Source: Cristatella mucedo
Taxonomy: Eukaryota > Bryozoa > Phylactolaemata > Cristatellidae
Reading direction: 5' to 3'
Length of the DNA stretch: 64,000 bases
Assembly (NCBI GenBank): GCA_009760855.2
Contig: WPIO01000022.1
Coordinates: 4,127,501 to 4,191,500 of the forward strand
Of the stretch, positions 48,150 to 56,423 are shown piece by piece. Position numbers and translations under genes: made by a program. The notes under the pieces are model-generated. The model was not told the origin of the DNA and made no database searches. It saw nothing but the letters and a program-made list of their open reading frames with translations. Position 1 is the first letter of the stretch; each line of letters starts with the position of its first letter.

Positions 48150-49745
48150 CTTCATACCGCTTAGGGACAGCAGCTTTACCGCAATTTCTAATCCAGGCTC
48201 TGACGTCGGCGACGATTAGTTTCTCACATTTCGTTCTTCCTTGTACCTGCATTGCCTGGAAATCAAATCGGAAAGAGGGAGAGTATAAACTGTGAAAAGA
48301 ACGGGACCGAACACAGAACCCTGAGGTACCGCATACTTCATTGGTTCCTCGGATGATCTTTGTTCGTTCACGTCAATTCTCTGGAATCTCCCACTGCAAT
48401 AGGACCTGAAGCATTGCAGTGCAGTACCGGTTAAACCCAGGCGATATGAGAGGCGCTCAAGAAGGACTTGGTGATCGGTAGTATCAAAAGCTGCCGAAAG
48501 ATAGAGCAAAACGAGATACTCTACCCGTGTCTGCATTCCTAAGTAGGTCGTTGTACACCCGAAAAAATCCGACTGTCGAGTTATTAGATCTGAAACCAGG
48601 CTGGAACTTACTAGTAAGGCTTAAAGTTTCGATATGTGAGTTCAGCTAGTCTGCCACGACTCGCTCCAGTGTCTTTGATAGGAACGGTAGAAGTGTGACT
48701 GGGCGGAAGTTAATCAAGTTCCCTTGGTCTCGTGTTGCTTTCTTGAGCAGTGACCTGACTACAGACTTTTTCAAAGGTGCTGGGACATGACCTGAGACGA
48801 ATCGCATATTTAATATGCTAGTTATGCGTGGAAGCAGCAGATCAATGTATCGTAGAAACAGGACAGAGGGAATGGGGTCTAGGGGACTAGTTGTCTTCTT
48901 TGATTGGGATATGAACATTAAGGAAGGGGTCACTAGTAACCTCTTTGAATGTAGACATTGACATGCCGCACAGAATTGAGGGATGGGATTCTAGGAAGAT
49001 GCTGCCACCATAGGGACGGACTCCCTGATCTTGTCTGTCTTATTGACAAAAAAGCTTAGATGCGATCAGCTAGATCATCACAAGGATCACAAGGAGGCAG
49101 CTAGTCTGGGAATTGTTAAAGATATGAATGATCGTAGTCATCAGCATTTTAAATTTCGCATCTGCGATTCAACGTTTTTATAAAAGCTCGACTTGGCCTT
49201 TGCTAGGATTGGTGATAGGACGTACAGTAGTTCTCGTATGCCTGTCAGTGGACAGTCAGTCCTTATCTTGTATACGCTTTTCAAGCTTTCGCTTAGTAAA
49301 CCAAAGGCCGTCTGGGGGAGAGCACACAGTGCGCTTAGTCAGACGTGCAAACTCGCCGACCATGTCAGCTAGTATGGCGTTGTAGCAATCTACCAACGGT
49401 GAAAGGTCGGGATGGGGATTGAACAGTAGATGCGAAGCAGATATTCTCACATGGACTGCATCGATGTCAAGGGTCTTAAGGTTTCGCGATTCACTGTTGA
49501 TTTTAAATGCGGAGGAGGGCACAAATTGTAGACTGAATGAGATCTGCACGTGGTCAGAAAATGTAATAATGGGTGAAGATAGTATGTAGTTGTAGGAGAA
49601 AATTTGGTTGAGTGTGTTGATAAACCCTTGATGAGAGTTGGGTTTTGCATCTGAGCTGCCAGAGACAATAAGTCAGCCAGTACACGAAATTCGGTGCTGA
49701 AGGCGTCAGATAAGTTATCAAAATGAATGTTGAAATCACCCATGG
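48150..49745 (-). mobile_element. L2/CR1-type LINE with endonuclease end and reverse transcriptase, degenerate
   Basis: On the minus strand the order is correct for an L2-type ORF2. A GDFNIHFDNLSDAF motif (from about 49740) is the apurinic endonuclease GDFN block. A linker frame to 49256 ends in LWFTKRKLEKRIQ. Next, 48933-48646 has SPLDPIPSVL, GHVPAPLKKSVVRSLLKK and NFRPVTLLPFLSKTLERVV. Finally 48536-48216 has LSAAFDTTDHQVLLERL, ALQCFRSYCSGRFQ and VPQGSVFGPVLFTVY. The expected YADD motif downstream is lost and stops or frameshifts separate the blocks. The N-terminal endonuclease is truncated. Confidence 0.9.
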
Positions 49746-49799
49746 TTTACCACATCACTTGGTAAACCACAAGTGATGGTGAAGGCTGTCGATGATGAA

Positions 49800-50155
49800 G
49801 ACGAAGCACCATTACAAAAAATATGGGCCTGATTGGTCAAGGGTACCACAGCCAAGCTGGTCGATGCATTTGTGGCATCCACATTAACTTCTGCAACTCA
49901 CTGCTCTCGCGTCTTCCGGCACATGTAATAAGATATTTTTAGTCTATGCAAAACTGTGCAGCATAGCTTGTCAGTCATCAACGTCGCAATTGCCGCATTC
50001 CATTCGTTCTCACCTACTTACTGTCAGTATGACCTACAATTATCTGATCTACCTATATTGACTTTGCATGAAGCAGCTTATCGACTTCGAGGGTTGTCAC
50101 TTGTAGGCCCCTTTTATTCTCCTGCTCCGGCTTGCTAATCGGAAACACTTCCTAA
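49800..50155 (+). mobile_element. L2-type LINE C-terminal fragment, 5' half of a split copy
   Basis: Plus-strand sequence reads in shifting frames as the region before and around the WLPV.QRI block (LVDAFVAST, a decayed NSAARL region, then HEAAYRLRGL). It stops at 50155 where a solo LTR begins, and the homology resumes at 51412. When the LTR and one 4-bp duplication are ignored, both halves align continuously with 60600-60800. Confidence 0.75.
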
Positions 50156-51415
50156 TGTAGCGCCGCGCTGGCCTTGGCTTAACTTTTGTGCGAACTGTTC
50201 GGCGGGCGAAAACTTCTTTGTCCTGGAGCAGTGAGCCAGAGAGGAGCGCCAGTGCGGTTAGAGAGCAAGAGCTTAAGAGCCAGCCAGGAAGCTCTGAGAC
50301 CAGCGGTGGCGATTCGGCCTTTAGAATTGGTCCGATACCCGCGGGAGCTGCTGACTGATGTCGGCTGGCCTGTCAACCTCGGCCATAACTCTGTCAAAAA
50401 AGAATCGCCACGAACCTATCCGGCATTCAAGCTGGACAGGGGTGCCCTTCCAGTGGCCTAGTGACGGTATTAATTCCTTACCGTAATAGGCCACGGTGTC
50501 GGGCCCAATACCTCTAGGCTCTTGCCCCATTGTCTCAGCTAGGTATTTAAGAGTCGAGCGACGCTCGCTCTCGGTCTTTTATCCGGGTCCTCTCTTCAGT
50601 TTCGCTTCGATGCCGTCGGACTCGTTTCTCTGAAAGCGAGGGAGGAGGGCGGGCTGCTCGCCGACTATTGACGGGACAGGACGAGACAGCGCTGGGAGGA
50701 TTCGGTGGACTCCACCGAATACGGTCTTATCGCGCCCGAGCTAGCAATTTGTGTTTTTTTTGTGTGTGCGCGCTCGAACACGGTCTCGGCATAAGGATTT
50801 GCCAGTGCGAGCTAGACGTAGTTGGTGTGGTGTGAGCTATGTCCGTTGGTTCGGGCTCCTCCGTCTATTTGGGTTGTTCCCCCTAGAGACGCAGGTAGCC
50901 TAAGTGGGGAGACGTGTTTCTTCCGCAAGAGCACTTGGTAGTGTGTGAGGTATTCCTGCCGTTAAGGTGGAGGCGGAGCCCTAGTTCTCCAGTCAGGGTA
51001 TAGGCTCCTGTTCGGGCTCCACCGTCCTATTTGGGTCGTTCCCCGCGATAGACTTAGGTAGCATAAGTGCGGGGACGTATGCCCTCCGCAAGAATAGTGC
51101 TCGTGCTGTTGAGAGCGTGCGAGGAGTGTGAAGATAAAACTGAGCTAGACGCGCAACGACTTTGTGCGCTTGCGAATAAAATAAAAATAGAAAAGCTCAG
51201 TAAAATACCCAATTTGTGTGTCTCGCTTTCCAATTCACGCCGCGGACTCACGACCGCCTTTAGTAACGGTAAGCAGGTCAGCGCCAGAAACGCTCGTTTT
51301 GTGGCGGCCAGCTTATTGCGCGTAGGCGCGCACCGAGCGGCATCAGGCGGTAGGTTACGCCGCTCGGTAAGCGGCAGGTTACGCCTTCTCAGCCGAGCCT
51401 TCGGCGTAAAACTAA
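50152..51415. other. 4-bp target-site duplication of the solo LTR
   Basis: CTAA at 50152-50155 and 51412-51415 flanks the LTR exactly. The uninterrupted LINE would carry a single copy. Confidence 0.85.
50156..51411 (+). mobile_element. Solo LTR (same family as the palindromic LTRs)
   Basis: It starts TGTAGCGCC and ends GGCGTAAAA, corresponding to the GGCGTTACA end of the intact LTRs. A TATA-like TATTTAAG at 50544-50551 and AATAAA at 51175-51180 lie in the same relative places as in the 52-55 kb copies, and the last 150 bases (U5-like) are closely similar. The middle part is more diverged and has a different arrangement of the internal repeat. No internal retroelement sequence flanks it, so it is a product of LTR-LTR recombination or a diverged solo copy. 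It sits inside an L2-type LINE. Confidence 0.88.
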
Positions 51416-51660
51416 TCAGGCTTTGCATCGTAGCACCCGCTCTTCTAATCAAGTTGTGCCTCTGACGAAACTCGAACCCTTTGGAGATCGCGCTTTCACT
51501 TCTCAAGCTCCTGGAACTCGCTTCCAATTGACGTCACGACATCCCTTGACTTGATTAGATACAAAAAGAAGCTAAAAACCTGTTGCTCGCAGTAAAGTGC
51601 CTAGAAAGAGATTGAGATCTCTGGGGACGCTAGCTCAAATGTATTATCATTAATACTATT
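51416..51660 (+). mobile_element. L2-type LINE C-terminus and 3' end, 3' half of the split copy
   Basis: Continues the LINE interrupted at 50155: AAACTCGAACCCTTTGGAGA then TCGCGCTTTCACTTCTCAAG (the GDRAFTSQAPGTRFQ region), CCTGGAACTCGCTTCCAATT (WNSLP), then GTGCCTAGAAAGAGATTGAG, ATCTCTGGGGACGCTAGCTC and an AATGTATTATCATTAATACT tail. Confidence 0.85.
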
Positions 51661-51767
51661 GTTATTTGCTGGCTCCCCTTGAATTGTCCTCTGTATTCTA
51701 ATGCTTGGCGACACTACGCATTTATCACTAGCCGACCGGCACGCTTCCTTTCTGGCAAATGGAAATT

Positions 51768-51835
51768 GCCTAGAAATTGATTTTGTTCTCTAGGGGTACT
51801 ATGAAAATGTCTCGTCGTGATTATTGACATTACAT
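51768..51835 (+). mobile_element. Isolated L2-type LINE 3' tail
   Basis: ATTGCCTAGAAATTGATTTT, GTTCTCTAGGGGTACTATGA and AAATGTCTCGTCGTGATTAT form a degenerate version of the terminal stem-loop. Confidence 0.55.
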
Positions 51836-52506
51836 TACATCAATGACACGGACTCGTCACATTAAGGTCACGGGGTGCTCTTAATTGCTGCTGAGCACAC
51901 AAAATATAAAGTAATTTGCGCCCTTCTAGCGTAGCCCGTCGATGTTTATTGAGCCTGCATCTGCGGTTCTTTAGCCTCGTCCTCGAAGCCGTTGGCTTCA
52001 CTGGTATTTATCACGCGCTGTCTTTGACCAGCGAAGCTACAAGCTATTTGCTTGTGGCTAAGTATTTGAGTGCAGAAGTCGTCGCAATGCTTTCGCTGTA
52101 CTAGTTTATGTAGCGCCCTGCTGGCTTTGGCTGAATTTTAGCGCGAACAAGAGCTGTTCGGCGGCGGGCTAGAGCCCCTTTGTCCTGGAGCAGTGAGCCA
52201 GAGAGGAGCGTCAGTGCGGTTAGAGAGGAAGCGCTTAGGAGCAGGCCAGGAAGCTCGGAGACGAGCAGCGGCGATTCGGCCTTTAGAATTGGTCCGATAC
52301 TCGCGGAAGCTGCTGATAGATGTTGGCTGGCCTGTCAACCCCCGCCTTCCCTCTTCCCAAGAAAGAAGCGTCTGGAACCCATTCGCCATTCAAGCTGGAC
52401 AGAGGGGACATTCCAGTGACCTAGTGCCGGTATTAAGTCCTCACCGTAATGGGCCATGGTGTCGGGCCCAATACCACTAAGCTCTTGCCCCATTGTCTCA
52501 GCCAAG

Positions 52507-52514
52507 TATTTAAG
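52507..52514 (+). promoter_or_regulatory. TATA-like box of the left LTR
   Basis: TATTTAAG, 399 bases into the LTR. The same motif is at the matching position of the solo LTR. It is the likely Pol II promoter, directing transcription towards the palindrome centre. Confidence 0.6.
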
Positions 52515-52842
52515 AGTCGAGCGACGCTCGCGCTGGGTCTTTTGCCTCGTGTCTTTTGGTCTTTGGTCCGGCTCTGCGCCTCGACGCCGTCGGGCACTCG
52601 TTTCTCTAAAAAGCGAGGGAGGAGGGCGGGCTGTCCGCCGACGATGGACGGAATAGGACGAGACAGCTCTAGGAGGATTCGGTGGAACCCCACCGAATAC
52701 GGTCGTATCGCGCCCGAGCTGGCATTTTGTGTGTTCTTTCGTGTTTTGTGTTTCTTTGGTGTCGTGTGTGTGCGCGCTAGCACGTGGTCTCGGCATAGGG
52801 ATTTGCCGGCGCGAGCTAGGCGTAGTTGGCGTGTGTGGAGCT

Positions 52843-53170
52843 CTAGTTCACCGGGTAGGGTTTAGGCTCCGGGTCGCGCTTCAGTGTGGAGAACTATTTC
52901 CTCCGCAGGAGTGCTTGAGTTGGCACGTGTGGAGTATTCCGGTCGCACTGGTGGAAACCGAGTTCTAGTTCACCGGGCAGGGTTTAGACTCCGGTTCGCA
53001 CTTCAGTGTGGAGAAGTACTCCCTCCGCTCGAGTGTTTAAGTTGGCGTGTTTGGGGTATTCCCTCGGCACAGGTGGGAACGGATTCCTAGTTCACCGGTT
53101 AGGGTTTAGGGTCCGGGTCGCGCTTAGTGTAGAGGAGTATTCCCTCCGCAAGAGTGTTGAACGTGCGAGG
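52843..53170 (+). repeat. 122-bp tandem repeat inside the LTR (2.7 units)
   Basis: CTAGTTCACCGG starts at 52843, 52965 and 53087, exactly 122 bases apart. Each unit has TTTAGG/ACTCCGG, a CTCCGC block and GTATTCC. The mirror copy is in the right LTR at about 54009-54339. The long frames across it are repeat-driven and not a conserved ORF. Confidence 0.95.
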
Positions 53171-53220
53171 AGTGTGGGGATAAAGCTGAACTAGACGCGC
53201 AGCGACTTTGTGCGCTTGCG

Positions 53221-53226
53221 AATAAA
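53221..53226 (+). promoter_or_regulatory. AATAAA polyadenylation signal of the left LTR
   Basis: AATAAA about 220 bases before the LTR end, matching the position in the solo LTR (51175). Confidence 0.65.
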
Positions 53227-53442
53227 GTTCAGTAAAATCCCCAATTTGTGTGTCTTGCTTCCAATTCACGCCGCGGACTCACGACCGCCTTTAGTAACGG
53301 TAAGCAGGTCAGCGCCAGAAACGCTCGTTTTGTGGCGGCCAGTTTATTGCGCGTAGGCGCGCACCGGACGGCATTAGGCGATAGGCTACGCCGCTAGGTA
53401 AGCGGCAGGTCAAGCTTACCCCGCCGAGTCTTCGGCGTTACA

Positions 53443-53736
53443 TTTTGACGCCCGAACGCGTCCATCTACATAGCTGCGTCAGGTGCTTCCCTAGCGCCTG
53501 CTGCCGCGCTACTCCCACCCGCTACAGCCTGAGAATGGCTCATTCTGGGCGTTTCGATTTACTTGCGCAGAAGATGTCCCTACCTCTCACGTTAAAACTA
53601 CACTCTTTTGCTCGATCCAATTTACACGCCTACAAGTCTAATTCAGGAGACCTACTCAAGCAAGCCGCCTCCTGCGGAATTTCTCGTCCTAGGATCCTAC
53701 CTGAAATTTGACAAGCCCCACGTTCGGGCGCCAAAA
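53443..53736 (-). other. Spacer of the palindrome: primer-binding site and 5' leader
   Basis: On the minus strand it follows the right LTR as TTT, a primer-binding site (53733-53714) and about 170 bases of leader. A short frame then starts at the ATG at 53543 (MSHSQAVAGGSSAAAG..., 22 codons, then TAG at about 53475). This could be the beginning of gag but is too short to prove. At about 53459 the leader is cut off and joined to the left LTR's partial primer-binding site. Confidence 0.7.
53714..53733 (-). other. Primer-binding site complementary to tRNA-Lys
   Basis: Minus strand TGGCGCCCGAACGTGGGGCT, three bases (TTT) after the LTR end. The reverse complement of the tRNA-Lys gene at 55555-55627 plus CCA is TGGCGCCCAACGTGGGGCTC. 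The two agree over 19 bases apart from one inserted G. Use of tRNA-Lys and 4-bp duplications fits Ty3/gypsy-type elements. Confidence 0.85.
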
Positions 53737-53952
53737 TGTAACGCCGAAGACTCGGCGGGGTAAGCTTGACCTGCCGCTTACCTAGCGGCGTAGCCTATCG
53801 CCTAATGCCGTCCGGTGCGCGCCTACGCGCAATAAACTGGCCGCCACAAAACGAGCGTTTCTGGCGCTGACCTGCTTACCGTTACTAAAGGCGGTCGTGA
53901 GTCCGCGGCGTGAATTGGAAGCAAGACACACAAATTGGGGATTTTACTGAAC

Positions 53953-53958
53953 TTTATT
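53953..53958 (-). promoter_or_regulatory. Polyadenylation signal of the right LTR
   Basis: AATAAA on the minus strand, the mirror of 53221-53226. Confidence 0.6.
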
Positions 53959-54667
53959 CGCAAGCGCACAAAGTCGCTGCGCGTCTAGTTCAGCTTTATC
54001 CCCACACTCCTCGCACGTTCAACACTCTTGCGGAGGGAATACTCCTCTACACTAAGCGCGACCCGGACCCTAAACCCTAACCGGTGAACTAGGAATCCGT
54101 TCCCACCTGTGCCGAGGGAATACCCCAAACACGCCAACTTAAACACTCGAGCGGAGGGAGTACTTCTCCACACTGAAGTGCGAACCGGAGTCTAAACCCT
54201 GCCCGGTGAACTAGAACTCGGTTTCCACCAGTGCGACCGGAATACTCCACACGTGCCAACTCAAGCACTCCTGCGGAGGAAATAGTTCTCCACACTGAAG
54301 CGCGACCCGGAGCCTAAACCCTACCCGGTGAACTAGAGCTCCACACACGCCAACTACGCCTAGCTCGCGCCGGCAAATCCCTATGCCGAGACCACGTGCT
54401 AGCGCGCACACACACGACACCAAAGAAACACAAAACACGAAAGAACACACAAAATGCCAGCTCGGGCGCGATACGACCGTATTCGGTGGGGTTCCACCGA
54501 ATCCTCCTAGAGCTGTCTCGTCCTATTCCGTCCATCGTCGGCGGCGGACAGCCCGCCCTCCTCCCTCGCTTTTTAGAGAAACGAGTGCCCGACGGCGTCG
54601 AGGCGCAGAGCCGGACCAAAGACCAAAAGACACGAGGCAAAAGACCCAGCGCGAGCGTCGCTCGACT

Positions 54668-54675
54668 CTTAAATA
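54668..54675 (-). promoter_or_regulatory. TATA-like box of the right LTR
   Basis: Mirror of 52507-52514. The two LTR promoters point towards each other across the palindrome centre. Confidence 0.6.
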
Positions 54676-55077
54676 CTTGGCTGAGACAATGGGGCAAGAG
54701 CTTAGTGGTATTGGGCCCGACACCATGGCCCATTACGGTGAGGACTTAATACCGGCACTAGGTCACTGGAATGTCCCCTCTGTCCAGCTTGAATGGCGAA
54801 TGGGTTCCAGACGCTTCTTTCTTGGGAAGAGGGAAGGCGGGGGTTGACAGGCCAGCCAACATCTATCAGCAGCTTCCGCGAGTATCGGACCAATTCTAAA
54901 GGCCGAATCGCCGCTGCTCGTCTCCGAGCTTCCTGGCCTGCTCCTAAGCGCTTCCTCTCTAACCGCACTGACGCTCCTCTCTGGCTCACTGCTCCAGGAC
55001 AAAGGGGCTCTAGCCCGCCGCCGAACAGCTCTTGTTCGCGCTAAAATTCAGCCAAAGCCAGCAGGGCGCTACATTTA

Positions 55078-55554
55078 TCTATCCGTCGTGCGTCTGCAAA
55101 GGCTGTGCCTAGTCAGGCTTTGCCCTTTGCTTGTACCCAGTGCTAGCGGAAACAGACATAATTTAACAACTAATCGCGGGGCCTTACGATGCCGCTTCTC
55201 GATAAGCCAAAACTGAAACGCCCGCCCGGTGAAATTCCGAGGCTTCCGTTGGTTTCCAATCCGGAAGCGGTCGTTGTGAGTTATCTCGACCCATCCGGAT
55301 ACCGGGCACCTCTGCATACTCTGCCAGATGCAACTTGTTCACCGCCACCCGTGATTGGCTAGCGAACGATCTCTCCAGAGTCCGACCGAAGGCATCAGAA
55401 AGCGCTCCCAGCGCCAGCGCTGCTACCGCCGGCACCGAGCGCGACAGATCTAATGCCGGACGCTTTTGCATGCGTACCTACCTGCAGGTGGGTGCACGCG
55501 TACCTACGTACTAGTAATAGACTAATTAAAACTTATTGATCAGTGTAACGTGAA
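55078..55554. other. Spacer upstream of the tRNA gene
   Basis: 477 bases between the palindromic element and tRNA-Lys. Frames on the minus strand (up to 95 codons) lack recognisable domains. No gene seen. Confidence 0.4.
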
Positions 55555-55627
55555 GCCCGGCTAGTTCAGTCGGTAGAGCATGAGACTCTTAATCTCAGGG
55601 TCGTGGGTTCGAGCCCCACGTTGGGCG
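55555..55627 (+). tRNA. tRNA-Lys (anticodon CTT)
   Basis: 73 bases fold as a complete cloverleaf. The acceptor stem is GCCCGGC with GTTGGGC (two G-U pairs), the D arm is GTTCAGTCGGTAGAGC, the anticodon arm is TGAGACTCTTAATCTCA with anticodon CTT, and the T arm is GTGGGTTCGAGCCCCAC, followed by discriminator G. Box A and box B (GGTTCGAGCCC) are intact and a T4 terminator follows, so it looks functional. It differs from the usual metazoan tRNA-Lys-CTT only by a C-to-T in the D stem, tolerated as a G-U pair. There is no intron. Its 3' end matches the primer-binding site of the LTR element just upstream. Confidence 0.97.
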
Positions 55628-55632
55628 ATAGC

Positions 55633-55636
55633 TTTT
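55633..55636 (+). terminator. Pol III terminator of tRNA-Lys
   Basis: TTTT six bases after the tRNA's last base. Confidence 0.8.
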
Positions 55637-56054
55637 CTCAATTAATTCGTGTCAGACATTTTTTTGCTTGTAGAAACGTTAGAAGTTATGAAGATTGTTA
55701 GAAGTTAATTGGATCTGTTTGCGCAGCACCTCTCCGTTAGCCCAAGTACAGGTATAAATCCAACGTCTGGGCTCGCTAAGGACAACTAGCTTAAACCTGT
55801 AAAAACACGGCTTTGCCTCAGAAAGCGGGCCGCTAGCAAGCTGGAGAGAACGCTACATATTGAAGGCCCCTCACGAAGACTCGCACCTAGATTCTATGCA
55901 TGCATGCACATCGACAGTGCTGTGTAGATCTAGCATTTCGACGTTCAAGTTGAACTGAGAGTTCAGTTTGCAGCTACATATGCAAGCTAGCAGACAATCC
56001 CCAACTTTTGACATTAACTGTTGCTGTTTCGATTTGTACCTACTATAAATTCAT
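55637..56054. other. Anonymous spacer
   Basis: AT-rich, unassigned. No gene seen. Confidence 0.4.
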
Positions 56055-56255
56055 ATAGCGGGTGCTACGCAAGAGAGTATTCTGTAACGCACTCAAAGCC
56101 TAAGCAGCTTTCGGTACGCATCTCAAGAAACAATGAGAAAGTGAGGAGCATAGCAGAGTCAGGAGGGCAGTTGAGGCAGTGAGCAGCATGTGAGTAGCAG
56201 CTTAGAACGTCTGGAAAAAGATGTGCCATAGTCGGCAGCGTGAGGCTCGATGTCG
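56055..56255 (-). mobile_element. LINE family B 3' end, third copy (inverted)
   Basis: The minus strand matches 15230-15395 and 28020-28190: CTGACTCTGCTATGCTCCTC, ACTTTCTCATTGTTTCTTGA, AGCTGCTTAGGCTTTGAGTG and CGTTACAGAATACTCTCTTG. More diverged than the other two copies. Confidence 0.75.
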
Positions 56256-56261
56256 TTGAAT

Positions 56262-56423
56262 CATTTAGCCATAGTTCGTACGAACCTCAAAACTGTAGGA
56301 GACCGTGCCTTTAGTTCCTATGCTCCCAAAGCCTGAAACCACTACCGACGCAGGTCACAATGTCCCCTGACATGGCGACATTTACAAAGAAGCTTAAAAC
56401 ATATTTTTTTATTACAGAATTTG
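56262..56423 (+). mobile_element. L2-type LINE C-terminal fragment, 5' half of a split copy
   Basis: GTAGGAGACCGTGCCTTTAG then TTCCTATGCTCCCAAAGCCT encode the GDRAFSSYAPKA motif, followed by a decayed NSLP region and LTWRHLQRSLKHIF. It is interrupted at 56423 by the TIR element and continues after 57235. Closely related to 60790-60930. Confidence 0.8.

Larger units (their letters stand above)
52109..53442 (+). mobile_element. Left LTR of the palindromic element
   Basis: Begins TGTAGCGCCCTGCTGGC and ends TTCGGCGTTACA. It carries a TATA-like box, a polyadenylation signal and three units of a 122-bp tandem repeat. After the end come TTT and TGACGCCCGAACG (53446-53458), a 13-base stretch of a primer-binding site with one G-to-A change, and then the sequence switches to the inverted leader. 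Confidence 0.92.
53737..55073 (-). mobile_element. Right LTR of the palindromic element (inverted)
   Basis: Reverse complement of the left LTR with an extra 3 bases (GGC/GCC) in a GCC run. On the minus strand it starts TGTAGCGCC at 55073 and ends TTACA at 53737. It retains the TATA-like box at 54668-54675 and AATAAA at 53953-53958 in mirrored positions. Confidence 0.92.
52105..55077. mobile_element. Palindromic LTR-LTR element integrated as one unit
   Basis: Two LTRs of about 1335 bp in opposite orientation (52109-53442 plus, 53737-55073 minus) are separated by about 294 bases. The arms appear identical apart from one 3-bp indel (near 52636 versus 54540). The outer ends are TG..., and a 4-bp TTTA duplication lies at 52105-52108 and 55074-55077, so the whole palindrome behaves as one integrated DNA. 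The spacer reads on the minus strand as primer-binding site plus leader sequence. No gag, protease, reverse transcriptase or integrase is present, so it is non-autonomous. Confidence 0.9.

Noticed and set aside
49744-49775. Small nested inverted repeat GGTTTACC...GGTAAACC
   Set aside because: Only 8-9 bp arms at the boundary of two LINE fragments, with no terminal duplication, so not a convincing element.
53443-53736. Junction explained by simple autointegration of the LTR end
   Set aside because: Autointegration joins the processed CA end directly to the target. Here 16 bases (TTT plus 13 of the primer-binding site) remain after the left LTR, so template switching fits better.
54061-54090. 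CCCTAAACCCTAA-like motif resembling telomeric repeats
   Set aside because: It is part of the LTR 122-bp repeat (TTTAGGGT...) and is not a tandem hexamer array.
52335-54847. Paired 153/154-codon frames and other matching frames in the LTR palindrome
   Set aside because: They are mirror images of each other in the two LTRs and are driven by LTR sequence and its 122-bp repeat. LTRs are not expected to code here, and the solo LTR does not keep them.
52105-55077. Palindrome as a sequencing or library artefact (missed hairpin adapter)
   Set aside because: An artefact would mirror the flanks too. Here the symmetry stops exactly at LTR ends, different unique flanks follow, a 4-bp duplication is present and the arms differ by a 3-bp indel. 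Read-level confirmation is still desirable.
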